Of a DNA stretch of 64,000 bases, positions 15,649 to 24,327 are shown piece by piece (the stretch's first letter is position 1; every line of letters starts with the position of its first letter). Origin of the DNA: an uncultured Bacillota bacterium (GTDB taxonomy: Bacteria; Bacillota; Dehalobacteriia; UBA7702); assembly GCA_902796855.1 (NCBI GenBank), contig CADBQN010000012.1, positions 1-64,000 of the forward strand. The letters run 5' to 3'. The translations under genes and the position numbers were made by a program. The notes below the pieces were generated by a model. That model worked only from the letters and a program-made list of their open reading frames with translations. It did no database searches and was not told where the DNA came from.

Positions 15649-18234
15649 TCAGCGGATCCTGCCGATGAGCACCCGGACGGCGTTGAGGACGCAGAGGATC
15701 GCCACGCCGGTATCGGCGAAAATGGCGAACCACATGTTGGCGTACCCGGCGAGGCCCAGGATCATCACGAGGAACTTCATCGCCAAAGCGAAAACGACGT
15801 TCTCCACGGCCACCCGCCCCACCTTCGCCGCGATGCGCAGGGAGAGGGGGACGGCGCTCATTTCGGAGTTCATAAAGACGACGTCGGCGGCTTCGATGGC
15901 GGCGTCGGCGCCGCTGCCCATGGCCGCGCCGACATCGGCGGCGGCGAGGACCGGGGCGTCGTTGATGCCGTCGCCGACGAACATCACCGCGCCGTGACGG
16001 CGGCGGATGTCGGTGAGCTCCGTCAGTTTATCCTGAGGCATCAGCCCGGCGCGGAAAGCGTCGATGCCGGCCTCTTTCGCCGCGGCGGCGGCGGTTTCTT
16101 CCCGGTCGCCGGTGAGCATCACGGTGGTGAGCCCCCGCTTCGCGAGGGCTTTCACGGCGTCGGCGGCGTCTGCCTTGATTTCGTCGGCGATGAGAATCCG
16201 CCCGGCGGCCGCGCCGTCAACGGCGACGCGGACTTCGGTGGCGGAGGTCTCGGCAAAATCCGGGAAGGGGATATTCTCTGCCGCCATCAGCGCGGCGCTG
16301 CCGCAGATCACCTTTCGGCCCTTTACCTTCGCCGCGACGCCGCGGCCGGCGATCTCCCGAACTTCCTCGGGGGAGGGAAGCGCCAGCCCCCGCTCACCGG
16401 CGGCGGCGAGGACGGAATGGCCGATGGGATGGGTGGACATCCGCTCCGCCGCGGCGGCAAAAGCGAGGACCTCGTTCTCATCCCGGCCCGCCGTCGTTTC
16501 CACGGCGGTCACGGCAAAGGTGCCCTTTGTCACGGTGCCGGTCTTATCCATCACCACGGCGCGGACCTTCCGCAGCGCTTCCAGGGAAACGCCGCCCTTA
16601 AAGAGGATGCCGTGGCGGGAACCGACGCCGATGCCGGAAAAATAGGCCAGGGGCACGCTGAGCACGAGGGCGCAGGGGCAGCTGATGACGAGGAAGGTCA
16701 GGGCGGTGTGGATCCAGTAGTACCAGCTCCCGCCGAGGAGCGGCGGCACCAGCGCCGTCAGCGCCGCCAGAACGACGACGCAGGGCGTGTAGTACCGGGC
16801 AAAGCGGGTGATGAAGCGGTCGATCTTCGGTTTGCCGGCGGCGGCCTGCTCCACGGAGTGGAGGATCCGGGTGACCATCGACTCCGTCAGCGGTTTTTCC
16901 ACCCGCAGCTTCAGCGTACCGCCAATGTTGACACAGCCCGAAAGAGCCTCGTCGCCGAAGGCGACGGCCACGGGCAGCGGCTCCCCGGTCAGCGGCGACG
17001 TGTCGAGGCGGCTTTCACCGTCGATGACGACGCCGTCCAGGGGCACGCGGTCGCCGGGGCGGACGACGACGATGTCGCCGACGACTGCGTCGGCGGCGGG
17101 AATTTCCGTCGTTTCCTCGCCGACGAGGAGCAGCACCGTTTCGGGACGGAGATCGACGGCCTCCATGATCTGACCGCGGCTTTTGGCCACGGCCTGATCC
17201 TCGAAGAGCTCGCCGACGAAGAAGAACAGCACGACGGCGACGGCCTCGCTGTACTCACCGATGGCGAAGGCGCCGAGGGACGCGACGGACATCAGGAAAT
17301 GCTCGTCGAAGACGCGGCCTTTCAGCATGTTCCGCCCGGCGGTGAGGAGAACGTCCTTGGCTAAAAGCAGATAGGCGGCGATGAAGAGGATCAGCGACAC
17401 CGCGCCGCTCTGCCGCGTCAGCACGCCGCCGAGGAAGAGGGCGGCGCCGACGGCGAGGATCACTAACTTTTTCTTCCCCTCCCCGTTGAAGAAGGAAGCG
17501 GAGGCGGCAGCGGGTGTTTCGTCGGCGGCCTCGGTGAGGGTGATTTCTTTTCCAAAGCCGCGGCAGACGGCCTCCAGCCGCGGTTTCAGCCGGTGGGGCG
17601 AAGGCGAAGTCACCGTCAGCCGCGCCGTTTTCGGCTCCAGAACGGCGTTGGTGACGCCGGGCAGGGCGCGGATCGCCGCTTCCGCCGCCGCGGCGTTTTC
17701 CGCGCTCAGCCCCGATACGATCCAGGAGACGGTCTTCACGGCGCCGAGGGGGCGCTCTCTGGGGACGACGCGGACGTCGGACTCGATGGCGGTACAGATG
17801 TCCCGGATCTTCGGGAGCAGCGCCGCCTGGCCGTCGGCGGCGAGGCGCAGCTGCTTTGTGGCGAAGGTGACCGAGGCGTAGCGGACGCCGGGGAGTTCCT
17901 TGATTTTCCGCTCCATTTTGGCGGCGCAGTTGGCGCAGCCGAGGTTTTCCAGGATATAGACGGCTTTTTCCACGCCGTCGTCGGGCATGGCGCAGACGCA
18001 GTTGGCGAGGCTTTCGCCGCAGACGTCGCAGTATTCCGCGTGGGGATGACAGCGGGGGCAGTCGCAGTCCGGCCCGTGGCTGTGGTCATGATGGTGCTCT
18101 TCACCGCAGCCGCAGGTATCGTGGTCGTGATGATGCTCTTCGCCGCAGCCGCAGGTATCGTGGTCGTGATGATGCTCTTCACCGCAGCCGCAGCCGTCGT
18201 GATCGTGATGATAAAAGGGTCGCCGAAAACCCAT
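15649..18234 (-). CDS. Heavy-metal P1B-type ATPase, probable Zn2+/Cd2+ exporter with His-rich N-terminus
   Basis: 861 residues. Residues ~5-60 hold a metal-binding tail with three to four near-perfect 13-residue repeats of HDHDTCGCGEEHH type. Next comes a heavy-metal-associated domain (GCANCAAK) and a second one that has lost its cysteine pair. The transport core has the CPC motif (SCPCALVLS), the phosphorylation site DKTGTVTKG, the HP motif STHPIGHSV, MLTGDREE and GDGINDAPVLAAAD. The CPC motif with an SmtB-like neighbour points to zinc or cadmium rather than copper. It is cotranscribed with the repressor 12 bp upstream. Confidence 0.93.
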   Translation of the reverse strand: MGFRRPFYHHDHDGCGCGEEHHHDHDTCGCGEEHHHDHDTCGCGEEHHHDHSHGPDCDCPRCHPHAEYCDVCGESLANCVCAMPDDGVEKAVYILENLGCANCAAKMERKIKELPGVRYASVTFATKQLRLAADGQAALLPKIRDICTAIESDVRVVPRERPLGAVKTVSWIVSGLSAENAAAAEAAIRALPGVTNAVLEPKTARLTVTSPSPHRLKPRLEAVCRGFGKEITLTEAADETPAAASASFFNGEGKKKLVILAVGAALFLGGVLTRQSGAVSLILFIAAYLLLAKDVLLTAGRNMLKGRVFDEHFLMSVASLGAFAIGEYSEAVAVVLFFFVGELFEDQAVAKSRGQIMEAVDLRPETVLLLVGEETTEIPAADAVVGDIVVVRPGDRVPLDGVVIDGESRLDTSPLTGEPLPVAVAFGDEALSGCVNIGGTLKLRVEKPLTESMVTRILHSVEQAAAGKPKIDRFITRFARYYTPCVVVLAALTALVPPLLGGSWYYWIHTALTFLVISCPCALVLSVPLAYFSGIGVGSRHGILFKGGVSLEALRKVRAVVMDKTGTVTKGTFAVTAVETTAGRDENEVLAFAAAAERMSTHPIGHSVLAAAGERGLALPSPEEVREIAGRGVAAKVKGRKVICGSAALMAAENIPFPDFAETSATEVRVAVDGAAAGRILIADEIKADAADAVKALAKRGLTTVMLTGDREETAAAAAKEAGIDAFRAGLMPQDKLTELTDIRRRHGAVMFVGDGINDAPVLAAADVGAAMGSGADAAIEAADVVFMNSEMSAVPLSLRIAAKVGRVAVENVVFALAMKFLVMILGLAGYANMWFAIFADTGVAILCVLNAVRVLIGRIR
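18086..18210 (-). repeat. 39-bp tandem repeats encoding the His/Cys-rich metal-binding tail
   Basis: Three to four copies of a 39-bp unit inside the P-ATPase gene. Each encodes His-Asp-His-Asp-x-Cys-Gly-Cys-Gly-Glu-Glu-His-His. The DNA copies are nearly identical, which suggests recent expansion. Confidence 0.85.
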
Positions 18235-18246
18235 GATTCCGCCTCC

Positions 18247-18573
18247 TTACTCTCTGATGTGTTCCAGTCCCTGGCCGAGGATGGTCTCGATGTGGCTGTC
18301 GGCCGGGGCGTAAAAGACCATTTTCCCCTCGCGCCGGGCCGAAACGAGTTTCAGCTGTTTCAGCGTCCGCAGCTGGTGGGAAACGGCGGAGGGCGTCAGA
18401 TCCAGCGCCTTGGCGATGTCGATGACGCACCGCTCCTCCCGCCGCAGGAAAAAGAGGATCCGCAGCCGGGTGGAGTCGCCGAAGATCTTGAAAAAATCGG
18501 CGAGATCAAAGATCTCCTCATCGGCCGGGGCCGGTTCCGCTTCCAAAAGGCGCTCTTCACGCTGTTCCATCAA
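18247..18573 (-). CDS. ArsR/SmtB-family zinc-responsive repressor (CzrA/SmtB-like)
   Basis: 108-residue winged-helix repressor. The DNA-recognition helix is LTPSAVSHQLRTLKQ. Near the C-terminus Asp-Ser-His, then ten residues, then His-Ile-Arg-Glu reproduces the alpha-5 metal site (Asp, His, His, Glu) known from SmtB. This supports sensing of Zn2+ or a similar ion. An alpha-3 Cys site is not obvious. It directly precedes the exporter, and a palindrome overlaps the -10 of its own promoter. Confidence 0.93.
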   Translation of the reverse strand: MMEQREERLLEAEPAPADEEIFDLADFFKIFGDSTRLRILFFLRREERCVIDIAKALDLTPSAVSHQLRTLKQLKLVSARREGKMVFYAPADSHIETILGQGLEHIRE

Positions 18574-18611
18574 AAATCAACTCCTTTGCCGGGCCTTGCC
18601 CGGAATAACAA

Positions 18612-18661
18612 ATGAATACTTGCTCATGTGTTCATTATATCATTCTTTCCATGCCTGTAAA
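18612..18661 (-). promoter_or_regulatory. Promoter and repressor operator of the zinc-export operon
   Basis: Minus strand: TTTACA (18656-18661), 16-bp spacer, TATAAT (18634-18639). An imperfect inverted repeat ATGAACA...TATTCAT (18612-18635) overlaps the -10 and start site. It resembles known ArsR/SmtB operators. Confidence 0.75.
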
Positions 18662-18824
18662 GGGGAAATTTTTGTCACGGCCTTTTTCCCGCGCCGTACG
18701 CGGAAAAAAGCGGATCGTTCCACGGAACATACATCGTTTCCCTCCCCTTGCCGTGCTATGCTGAACACGGGCGGAATCTGCCCCCGCCGCGGCGGGGAGA
18801 TTCGGTCTCAAAGGAGGCGCGGCG

Positions 18825-19256
18825 ATGATTTTCAAAAAGCTCTTTTATTACTATATCCTGTCGATCCCGGATCATCCCGCGGCGCTGATCTATTTTTTCA
18901 CCGCCTTTGGGAGCTGGACGTGTATTCTGGTTTGCTGCGTCATCGCGGCGGTCTCCCGCGCCCTTTTCGCCAAGACCTTCGCTCACCCGGTCTGGAAGGG
19001 CTGTTTTTTCCTGTTCGCCGTGGTCTACGCGGTGTTTTTCATCGCCAACGGCGCCGCCCTCACCGTGGCGTCCTTCGCCGCCTTCGGCGATGAAGCGCTC
19101 GAAGGTGAGGAGCTCATGAGGTACGGTCTGATTCAGTTGCTGTACGGTCCGATCCTGTTCCTCTTCACCGTCGCGTATTGCGGTGATTTTCTCCGCCGCC
19201 TGTTCCGCCGCGGCGTCAGAAAAAAGAAAGCGGACATCGCCGGACCGACGGAATAA
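18825..19256 (+). CDS. Small membrane protein of unknown function
   Basis: 143 residues starting after AAGGAGGCGC. About three to four hydrophobic segments (roughly residues 22-45, 62-85 and 100-120) are followed by an Arg/Lys-rich cytoplasmic tail (RRLFRRGVRKKK). No family was recognised. It is followed 15 bp later by another small membrane protein in the same direction, so the two are probably cotranscribed. Confidence 0.75.
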   Translation: MIFKKLFYYYILSIPDHPAALIYFFTAFGSWTCILVCCVIAAVSRALFAKTFAHPVWKGCFFLFAVVYAVFFIANGAALTVASFAAFGDEALEGEELMRYGLIQLLYGPILFLFTVAYCGDFLRRLFRRGVRKKKADIAGPTE

Positions 19257-19271
19257 GAAAGGAGAACGTTT

Positions 19272-19676
19272 ATGATATGGCACACCTGGCTGTTCTGGGA
19301 AGCCGTCCGGGACATCCCGGTCCTGGGCTGGTGGGCGACGACCCCGGCGGCGCTGACCTGCGGCAGCCTCTTTTGGAATTTCCTCTCTCTGCTGACGCTG
19401 GCCCCGCGCAGGGCCGCCGAGGGAAAGGCCTTTGCCTCCCGGCGGCAAAGGCGGCTGTTTTTCCTCTGCGTCGGCGCCACCACCGGGATACAGCTGCTGA
19501 TCTATCTTTATGTCGGTCTGATTTACGTCAGCGGTCTCACGCTGAAACCCTATGGCTTCCCCGTCATCTATTTTCTTTCCCTCGCTCTGATCCTCGTCAC
19601 CGCGGCGTATTTCTGCTGTCGATTGGTGCTTTTCACCGCCGAGACCGTCCGCGCGGTACGGCGCAAAGAAATATAA
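19272..19676 (+). CDS. Small membrane protein of unknown function
   Basis: 134 residues after GAAAGGAGAACG. There are three predicted membrane segments (about residues 22-42, 64-88 and 98-122) and a basic tail. The partner gene lies immediately upstream. No family was recognised and no catalytic motif is visible. Confidence 0.75.
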   Translation: MIWHTWLFWEAVRDIPVLGWWATTPAALTCGSLFWNFLSLLTLAPRRAAEGKAFASRRQRRLFFLCVGATTGIQLLIYLYVGLIYVSGLTLKPYGFPVIYFLSLALILVTAAYFCCRLVLFTAETVRAVRRKEI

Positions 19677-19713
19677 AAAAACAAACCGATCCGGGTTTTT
19701 CCTCGGATCGGTT
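19674..19713 (-). terminator. Intrinsic terminator of htpG (possibly bidirectional)
   Basis: Stem aaccgatccg / cggatcggtt (19684-19713). On the minus strand it is followed by TTTGTTTTTTTATA. It also ends the two small membrane genes on the plus strand. Confidence 0.8.
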
Positions 19714-19744
19714 CTCTCTTCGCGGTTTTTCGCGCCGCGATTCC

Positions 19745-21625
19745 TCACAGCAGTTTGCAGATCATTTCCGTCAGCGCCACGGGGTCGTCCACGGACATGC
19801 CGCCGATGAGGCGGGCCTGGGCGTAGAGGATCCGGGCGTAGTCGGCGACGGTGTCCTTATCGGTTTCGTAGGCTTTTTTCAGCTTTTCGGCGACGGGATG
19901 GTCGCCGTTGATGTCGAGGTAGACCTCGGCTTTGACATCGCTGTCGGTGGGCATGGCTTTCAGCACCCGTTCCATTTCCAGGGAGATCTTCCCTTCGGAG
20001 GTGAGGCAGACGGCGTGGTTCTTCAGCTTGCCGGTGAAGCGCACGCCTTTGATTTCGGGGCCGATGGCTTCCTTCATGAAGTCGAGAAGCTCCTTTGCGG
20101 ATTCGTTTTCCGCCCGCAGCGCTTCCTTTTCCTCGTCACTGACGAGGTCAGCGTCGTCGGCGCTGACGTTGACAAAGCGCTTGTCCTCGTATTCCAGCAG
20201 AATCTGGAGGACGAACTCGTCGATGTTGTCGGTGCAGTAGAGGATCTCATAGCCCTTGGCCTTGGCGGCGTCGGTCTGGGGGAGCAGATCGATCTTTTCC
20301 GGCGAGGCGCCGCAGGCGTAGTAGATCTTTTCCTGATCCTCTTTCATGCGGTCACGGTATTCCTTCAGCGTCACCATCTTCTTTTCCGTGGAGGAATAGA
20401 AGAGCAGCAGATCCTTGAGCTCTTCCTTGTGGACGCCGAACTCGTCGTAGACGCCGAATTTCAGCTGGACGCCGAAGATGGAGAAGAATTTTTCGTAGGT
20501 CTCCCGATCCTTTTTCAGCATCGTTTTCAGCTCGCTCGTGATCTTCTTGTCGATGGCCTTGGCGATGACCTTGAGCTGGTGATCGTGCTGGAGCATTTCC
20601 CTGGAGATGTTCAGGGAGAGGTCGGCGCTGTCCACCAGCCCCTTGACAAAGCTGTAGTAGTCGGGGAGGAGGTCGGCGCATTTTTCGGTGATGAGCACGC
20701 CACTGGCGTAGAGGGCCAGGCCCTTTTCGTAATCTTTGGTATAGAAGTCGTAGGGGGCGCGGCCGGGGATGTAGAGCAGGGCGTCGTAGGTGGCCAGCCC
20801 TTCGGTCTTGCTGTGGATCACCTTCAAAGGCTCGGTGTAGTCATAGAATTTATCCTGATAGAACTGTTGATATTCCTCTTTGGTGATCTCGCTCTTGTTC
20901 TTGCGCCAAAGGGGGATCATGCTGTTCAGCGTTTCGGTCTCGATGACGGTCTCCGTTTCGCCTTCCTCGCCGCCTTCCACCGGGCGGACGCGACTGACGT
21001 CCATGCGGATGGGGTAGCGGACGTAGTCGGAATACTTCTTCACCAGGTTTTCCACGCGGAAAGCGGTAACGTAGTCGCTGTATTTTTCCTCCTCGTCGTC
21101 TTCCTTCAGCCAAAGGGTGATGACGGTGCCGGCGGTTTCCTTTGCGCAGGGCTCCACGGTGTAACCGTCGGCCCCTTCGGAGGTCCAGCGAAAGGCGCTG
21201 TCGCTGCCGAAAGCGCGGCTTTCGACGGTGATCTTGTCGCTGACCATAAAGGCGGAGTAGAAGCCGACGCCGAACTGACCGATGATATCGATGTCCTCGG
21301 CTTCGCCGTTTTCGTTCTTAAAGGCCTGGGAGCCGCTTTGGGCGATGGTGCCGAGGTTGTTTTCCAGCTCTTCCTCGGTCATGCCGATACCGTTGTCAGA
21401 GATTTTGAAAATCCTGTTTTCCTCATCGAGATCGATGCGGATCTCAAAATCGTCTTTGCCGAGGCCGACGCTGTCGTCGGTGAGGGAGCGGAAATAGAGC
21501 TTGTCGATGGCGTCGGAGGCGTTGGAGATCAGCTCCCGCAGAAAGATTTCTTTATGGGTATAGATCGAGTTGATCATCAGATCCAGCAGTTTTTTGGATT
21601 CGGCCTTAAATTGTTTCTTTTGCAA
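19745..21625 (-). CDS. htpG: Hsp90-family molecular chaperone HtpG
   Basis: About 626 residues. The GHKL ATPase domain has the family motifs ELISNASDAIDKL, KISDNGIGM and GQFGVGFYSAFMV. The middle domain and C-terminal dimerisation domain follow. The start is most likely the TTG at 21625: the protein then begins (M)QKKQFKAESKKLL, as relatives do, and AAGGTGAT is correctly spaced. The GTG at 21634 lies within that ribosome site. A CIRCE operator sits 27 bp upstream, so HrcA control of heat induction is expected. Confidence 0.96.
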   Translation of the reverse strand: MQKKQFKAESKKLLDLMINSIYTHKEIFLRELISNASDAIDKLYFRSLTDDSVGLGKDDFEIRIDLDEENRIFKISDNGIGMTEEELENNLGTIAQSGSQAFKNENGEAEDIDIIGQFGVGFYSAFMVSDKITVESRAFGSDSAFRWTSEGADGYTVEPCAKETAGTVITLWLKEDDEEEKYSDYVTAFRVENLVKKYSDYVRYPIRMDVSRVRPVEGGEEGETETVIETETLNSMIPLWRKNKSEITKEEYQQFYQDKFYDYTEPLKVIHSKTEGLATYDALLYIPGRAPYDFYTKDYEKGLALYASGVLITEKCADLLPDYYSFVKGLVDSADLSLNISREMLQHDHQLKVIAKAIDKKITSELKTMLKKDRETYEKFFSIFGVQLKFGVYDEFGVHKEELKDLLLFYSSTEKKMVTLKEYRDRMKEDQEKIYYACGASPEKIDLLPQTDAAKAKGYEILYCTDNIDEFVLQILLEYEDKRFVNVSADDADLVSDEEKEALRAENESAKELLDFMKEAIGPEIKGVRFTGKLKNHAVCLTSEGKISLEMERVLKAMPTDSDVKAEVYLDINGDHPVAEKLKKAYETDKDTVADYARILYAQARLIGGMSVDDPVALTEMICKLL

Positions 21626-21651
21626 TGCAATCACCTTATTTTCCCGTTATT

Positions 21652-21678
21652 TTAGCACTCTCAAAGGAGGAGTGCTAA
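21652..21678 (-). promoter_or_regulatory. CIRCE element (HrcA operator) upstream of htpG
   Basis: TTAGCACTC, nine bases, GAGTGCTAA: an exact match to the CIRCE consensus. It places htpG in the HrcA (class I) heat-shock regulon. Confidence 0.97.
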
Positions 21679-21718
21679 AATAATGATACCACCTTTTGCC
21701 CGCCGTGTCAACCGCCGT

Positions 21719-21748
21719 CAAAAAAAGGCCCGCCAAGGGACGGGCCTT
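21719..21748 (-). terminator. Intrinsic terminator of the SLH/leucine-rich-repeat gene
   Basis: Minus strand: aaggcccg / cgggcctt-type stem followed by TTTTTTT. It lies 24 bp past the stop. Confidence 0.85.
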
Positions 21749-21771
21749 TCGTTATGGCCGCGGCGTTTCGC

Positions 21772-23880
21772 TCAGACGTCGCCGGTCATGCCGCGGTAAA
21801 GGAAGGTCACGATCTGACCGCGGGTGCAGGTGTCGTTGGGGGAGAACGTCGTCGCGCCGGTGCCGTTGGTGATCTTCTTCTCCACGGCCCAGATGACGGC
21901 GGTACGGTAAAAACCGTCACGCTTCACATCGGTGAAGGGCATGGCCGTGCCGGCGGGGCTCGGTTCGCCCTCGGCCCGGTGGAGGAAGGTCACGACCTGA
22001 CCGCGGGTACAGCCCGCCGCCGGGCTGAACGTCGTCGCGCCGGTGCCCTTGGTCACGTCGTTTTCCACGGCCCAGAGCACCGCTTTATAGAAGTAATCCG
22101 TCTCCTTCACGTCGGTGAAGGGGCAGGAGGACGATGTCGGCTCCGGTTCGCCCTTGGCCCGCCAGAGGAAGGTCACGACCTGGCCCCGGGTGCAGGTGGC
22201 GCCGGGGGAGAACGTCGTCTCGCCGGTGCCCTTGGTAATCTGCGGTTCGTGGCTCACCGCCCAGGATACGGCCTTGGCGTAATAGGCGCCGGCGGCGACA
22301 TCCTTAAAGGGCATTTTGGCCGTATCGTCAGTAGGCTGATCCGTGGGATCGTCCTTCGGATCGTCTGTGGGATCGTCCTTCGGGTCATCGGTGGGATCGT
22401 CCTTGGGGTCATCGGTGGGATCGTCTGTGGGGTCATCGGTGGGATCGTCTGTGGGATCGTCCGTGGCTTCCGGCGGAATCACGCTGTTGTAATGGATCCT
22501 GGCCTTGGTCAGCGCCGAGTTGCCTTTGTCAAAGGTAATTTTCTTCCATTCCGCCTCGGTACCTTCGTAGTAGACGTCGCCGATGGCGCCGCACTCGGCA
22601 AAGGCGTCGCTGAACACGGCGTTGAGGCTCTTCGGCAGCGTCACCTTTTCCATGGCCGACAGGGTGTGGAAGGCGTTGAAGCTGATGACCGTGGTGCCGC
22701 TCTCAATGATGAGTTCGCTGACGCTTTTCCGCAGGTCGAACCAGGGGGAGGTCACATAGTAGGATTTTTGGTAGTTCATCACCACGGCGTTGGTGACGGT
22801 GCCCTCGCCGCTGATCCGAAGTACGCCGTTATCGCTCAGTTTCCATCTCAGGTCGTCGGTCCAGTACGCTTCCCAGGGCCGCGCGGCGAAACCGGCGGAG
22901 AGATCTCCGCCCCAGCTGGAAGCGCCACGGCCGCAGATGCCGCTCCTGATTTCAACAGGCGTCGGGTTCACGTCGCCGCCGCCGCTGCCGCCGCTGTAGC
23001 TGAAAGCGGCGTTGAGCAGGGGCGCGTTGTTGTCGCTGATCTCAATGAGCCCCCACTGGGCCTTGGTGCCGGCGTAGTTGACTTTGGCCAGTTTGGGACA
23101 TTCGTTAAAGGCGTGATCCTCAATGTATTTCATCGTCGAACCGATGTTGACCACGGCCAGGACGGGGCAGGCGACAAACGCGCCTTTGCCGATGGATTTG
23201 ACGCCCTCGGCGAAGGTGACGGCGCGAAGGTTCGGGCAGCTGTCAAAGGCGTAGCGGCCGACGCCCAGCACGTTGCCGCCGACGGTGACGTCGGTCAGGG
23301 CTTTGATGCCGCAGTAGGCGCCGTCGCCGATCTCGGAGATGAAGTTCGGCACGGTGTAGTCGGCGGCGATGGCCTTGGCCGCCGGGTAGCGCACCAGCGT
23401 TTCCTTATCCTTGGAGTAGAGAATGCCTTCCTCGCTGAGGAAATTCTGGTTGGCGCTGTCCACGCTGAAGGATTTCAGGCTGTCGCACCAGTCAAAAGCG
23501 TAGCTGCCGATGGAGACGACGCTCTTGGGGATCTTGATCTCCTTCAGGGAGCGGCAGCTCATAAAGGCGTAGCCGCCGATTTCGGTGACGCCGTTGGGGA
23601 TGGTCAGCGAAGTGAGGCCGGAGCACTCGTTAAAGGCGCCCTCGCCGATGATCCGGACGGTGCCGGGGATGGTGACCGAGGTGATGTCGCCGCGTTGATG
23701 AAAGACGCCTTCGCCGATTTCGGTGACGGTGTTGGGGATCACGACGGCGCCGCCGGGTCCGGTGTATTCGGTGAGCAAGCCGCCTTCGACGGTAAAATCC
23801 GTATCGGCGGCGGCAAGGGGCGCCGAAAAGACCAGCAGCAGCAGGCAGATGATGAGTGTCAGCGCGTTGCGGTGTTTCAT
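21772..23880 (-). CDS. Secreted BspA-like leucine-rich-repeat protein with three SLH domains
   Basis: 702 residues. A signal peptide (MKHRNALTLI... to about AAADT, residue 26) is followed by BspA/LRR_5-type repeats with IPxxVxxIGxxAF units (residues ~45-290). A second domain with further repeat-like segments follows to about 465. A Thr/Asp/Pro linker made of DDPT/DDPK units spans ~470-515. Three SLH domains occupy ~520-702 (each with FxDV..., YxKAVxWAV, FxPxxxCTRGQVVTFLxR). It is thus an S-layer-anchored surface protein, perhaps adhesive. It is monocistronic with its own terminator. Confidence 0.92.
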   Translation of the reverse strand: MKHRNALTLIICLLLLVFSAPLAAADTDFTVEGGLLTEYTGPGGAVVIPNTVTEIGEGVFHQRGDITSVTIPGTVRIIGEGAFNECSGLTSLTIPNGVTEIGGYAFMSCRSLKEIKIPKSVVSIGSYAFDWCDSLKSFSVDSANQNFLSEEGILYSKDKETLVRYPAAKAIAADYTVPNFISEIGDGAYCGIKALTDVTVGGNVLGVGRYAFDSCPNLRAVTFAEGVKSIGKGAFVACPVLAVVNIGSTMKYIEDHAFNECPKLAKVNYAGTKAQWGLIEISDNNAPLLNAAFSYSGGSGGGDVNPTPVEIRSGICGRGASSWGGDLSAGFAARPWEAYWTDDLRWKLSDNGVLRISGEGTVTNAVVMNYQKSYYVTSPWFDLRKSVSELIIESGTTVISFNAFHTLSAMEKVTLPKSLNAVFSDAFAECGAIGDVYYEGTEAEWKKITFDKGNSALTKARIHYNSVIPPEATDDPTDDPTDDPTDDPTDDPKDDPTDDPKDDPTDDPKDDPTDQPTDDTAKMPFKDVAAGAYYAKAVSWAVSHEPQITKGTGETTFSPGATCTRGQVVTFLWRAKGEPEPTSSSCPFTDVKETDYFYKAVLWAVENDVTKGTGATTFSPAAGCTRGQVVTFLHRAEGEPSPAGTAMPFTDVKRDGFYRTAVIWAVEKKITNGTGATTFSPNDTCTRGQIVTFLYRGMTGDV
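22322..22467 (-). repeat. 12-bp tandem repeat coding the Asp-Asp-Pro-Thr linker
   Basis: About twelve 12-bp units (gatcc/gtgg variants) in frame within the SLH gene. Copy number is likely to vary between strains. Confidence 0.9.
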
Positions 23881-24170
23881 GGTGTTACCTCCGTTCTGTT
23901 TCGCGGTAGGGTAAAAGTGTTTCTTTTCCTTTCATTTTATCACCGGAACGTCTCTTTTCCCGCTTGGTTCGCCATTGTTTTCGGGTTTTTTCGGTGATGT
24001 CGCTCCCGGCGGCAAATATCGATATTATACAGCGGATTTAACAAAAAAGAACGCGCCGCCGATGGCGCTTTCGCGGTGAAACGGAGGCGAAACCGCCGCC
24101 ATCGTGACGCCCCGAGGGGAAAACACCGTCCGAACGGTGACGGTTTTCCGTCCCGACGCCGCGGACGGAT

Positions 24171-24200
24171 TTTACTTTTTCGCCGCCGCCGTGATATAAT
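24171..24200 (+). promoter_or_regulatory. Sigma-A promoter of rplY
   Basis: TTTACT (24171-24176), 18-bp spacer, TATAAT (24195-24200). It leaves a leader of about 120 nt before the start codon. The rest of the 447-bp gap between 23881 and 24327 holds no gene. Confidence 0.65.
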
Positions 24201-24230
24201 CGGAGCAACAGGAAGGGAGTATTTCCGAAG

Positions 24231-24279
24231 AAGGGTTTTCGTCTCCCCGCGGTCGGCGGGTCAGGGGGCGAAGACCCTT
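24231..24279 (+). promoter_or_regulatory. Stable hairpin in the rplY 5' leader
   Basis: aagggt...acccctt-type outer helix with inner ttcg/cgaa and ctcccc/gggg pairing and a GC-rich loop, 49 bp before the start codon. No U-run follows. It could be a binding site for autoregulation by the ribosomal protein; this is speculative. Confidence 0.45.
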
Positions 24280-24327
24280 GTTTCATAAGTCACCCAACGC
24301 GAATCCATCCATTTAGGAGGTATGAAA

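Noticed and set aside
22322-22467. CRISPR-like short tandem repeats
   Set aside because: The 12-bp units are contiguous without spacers, stay in frame and encode an Asp-Asp-Pro-Thr linker.
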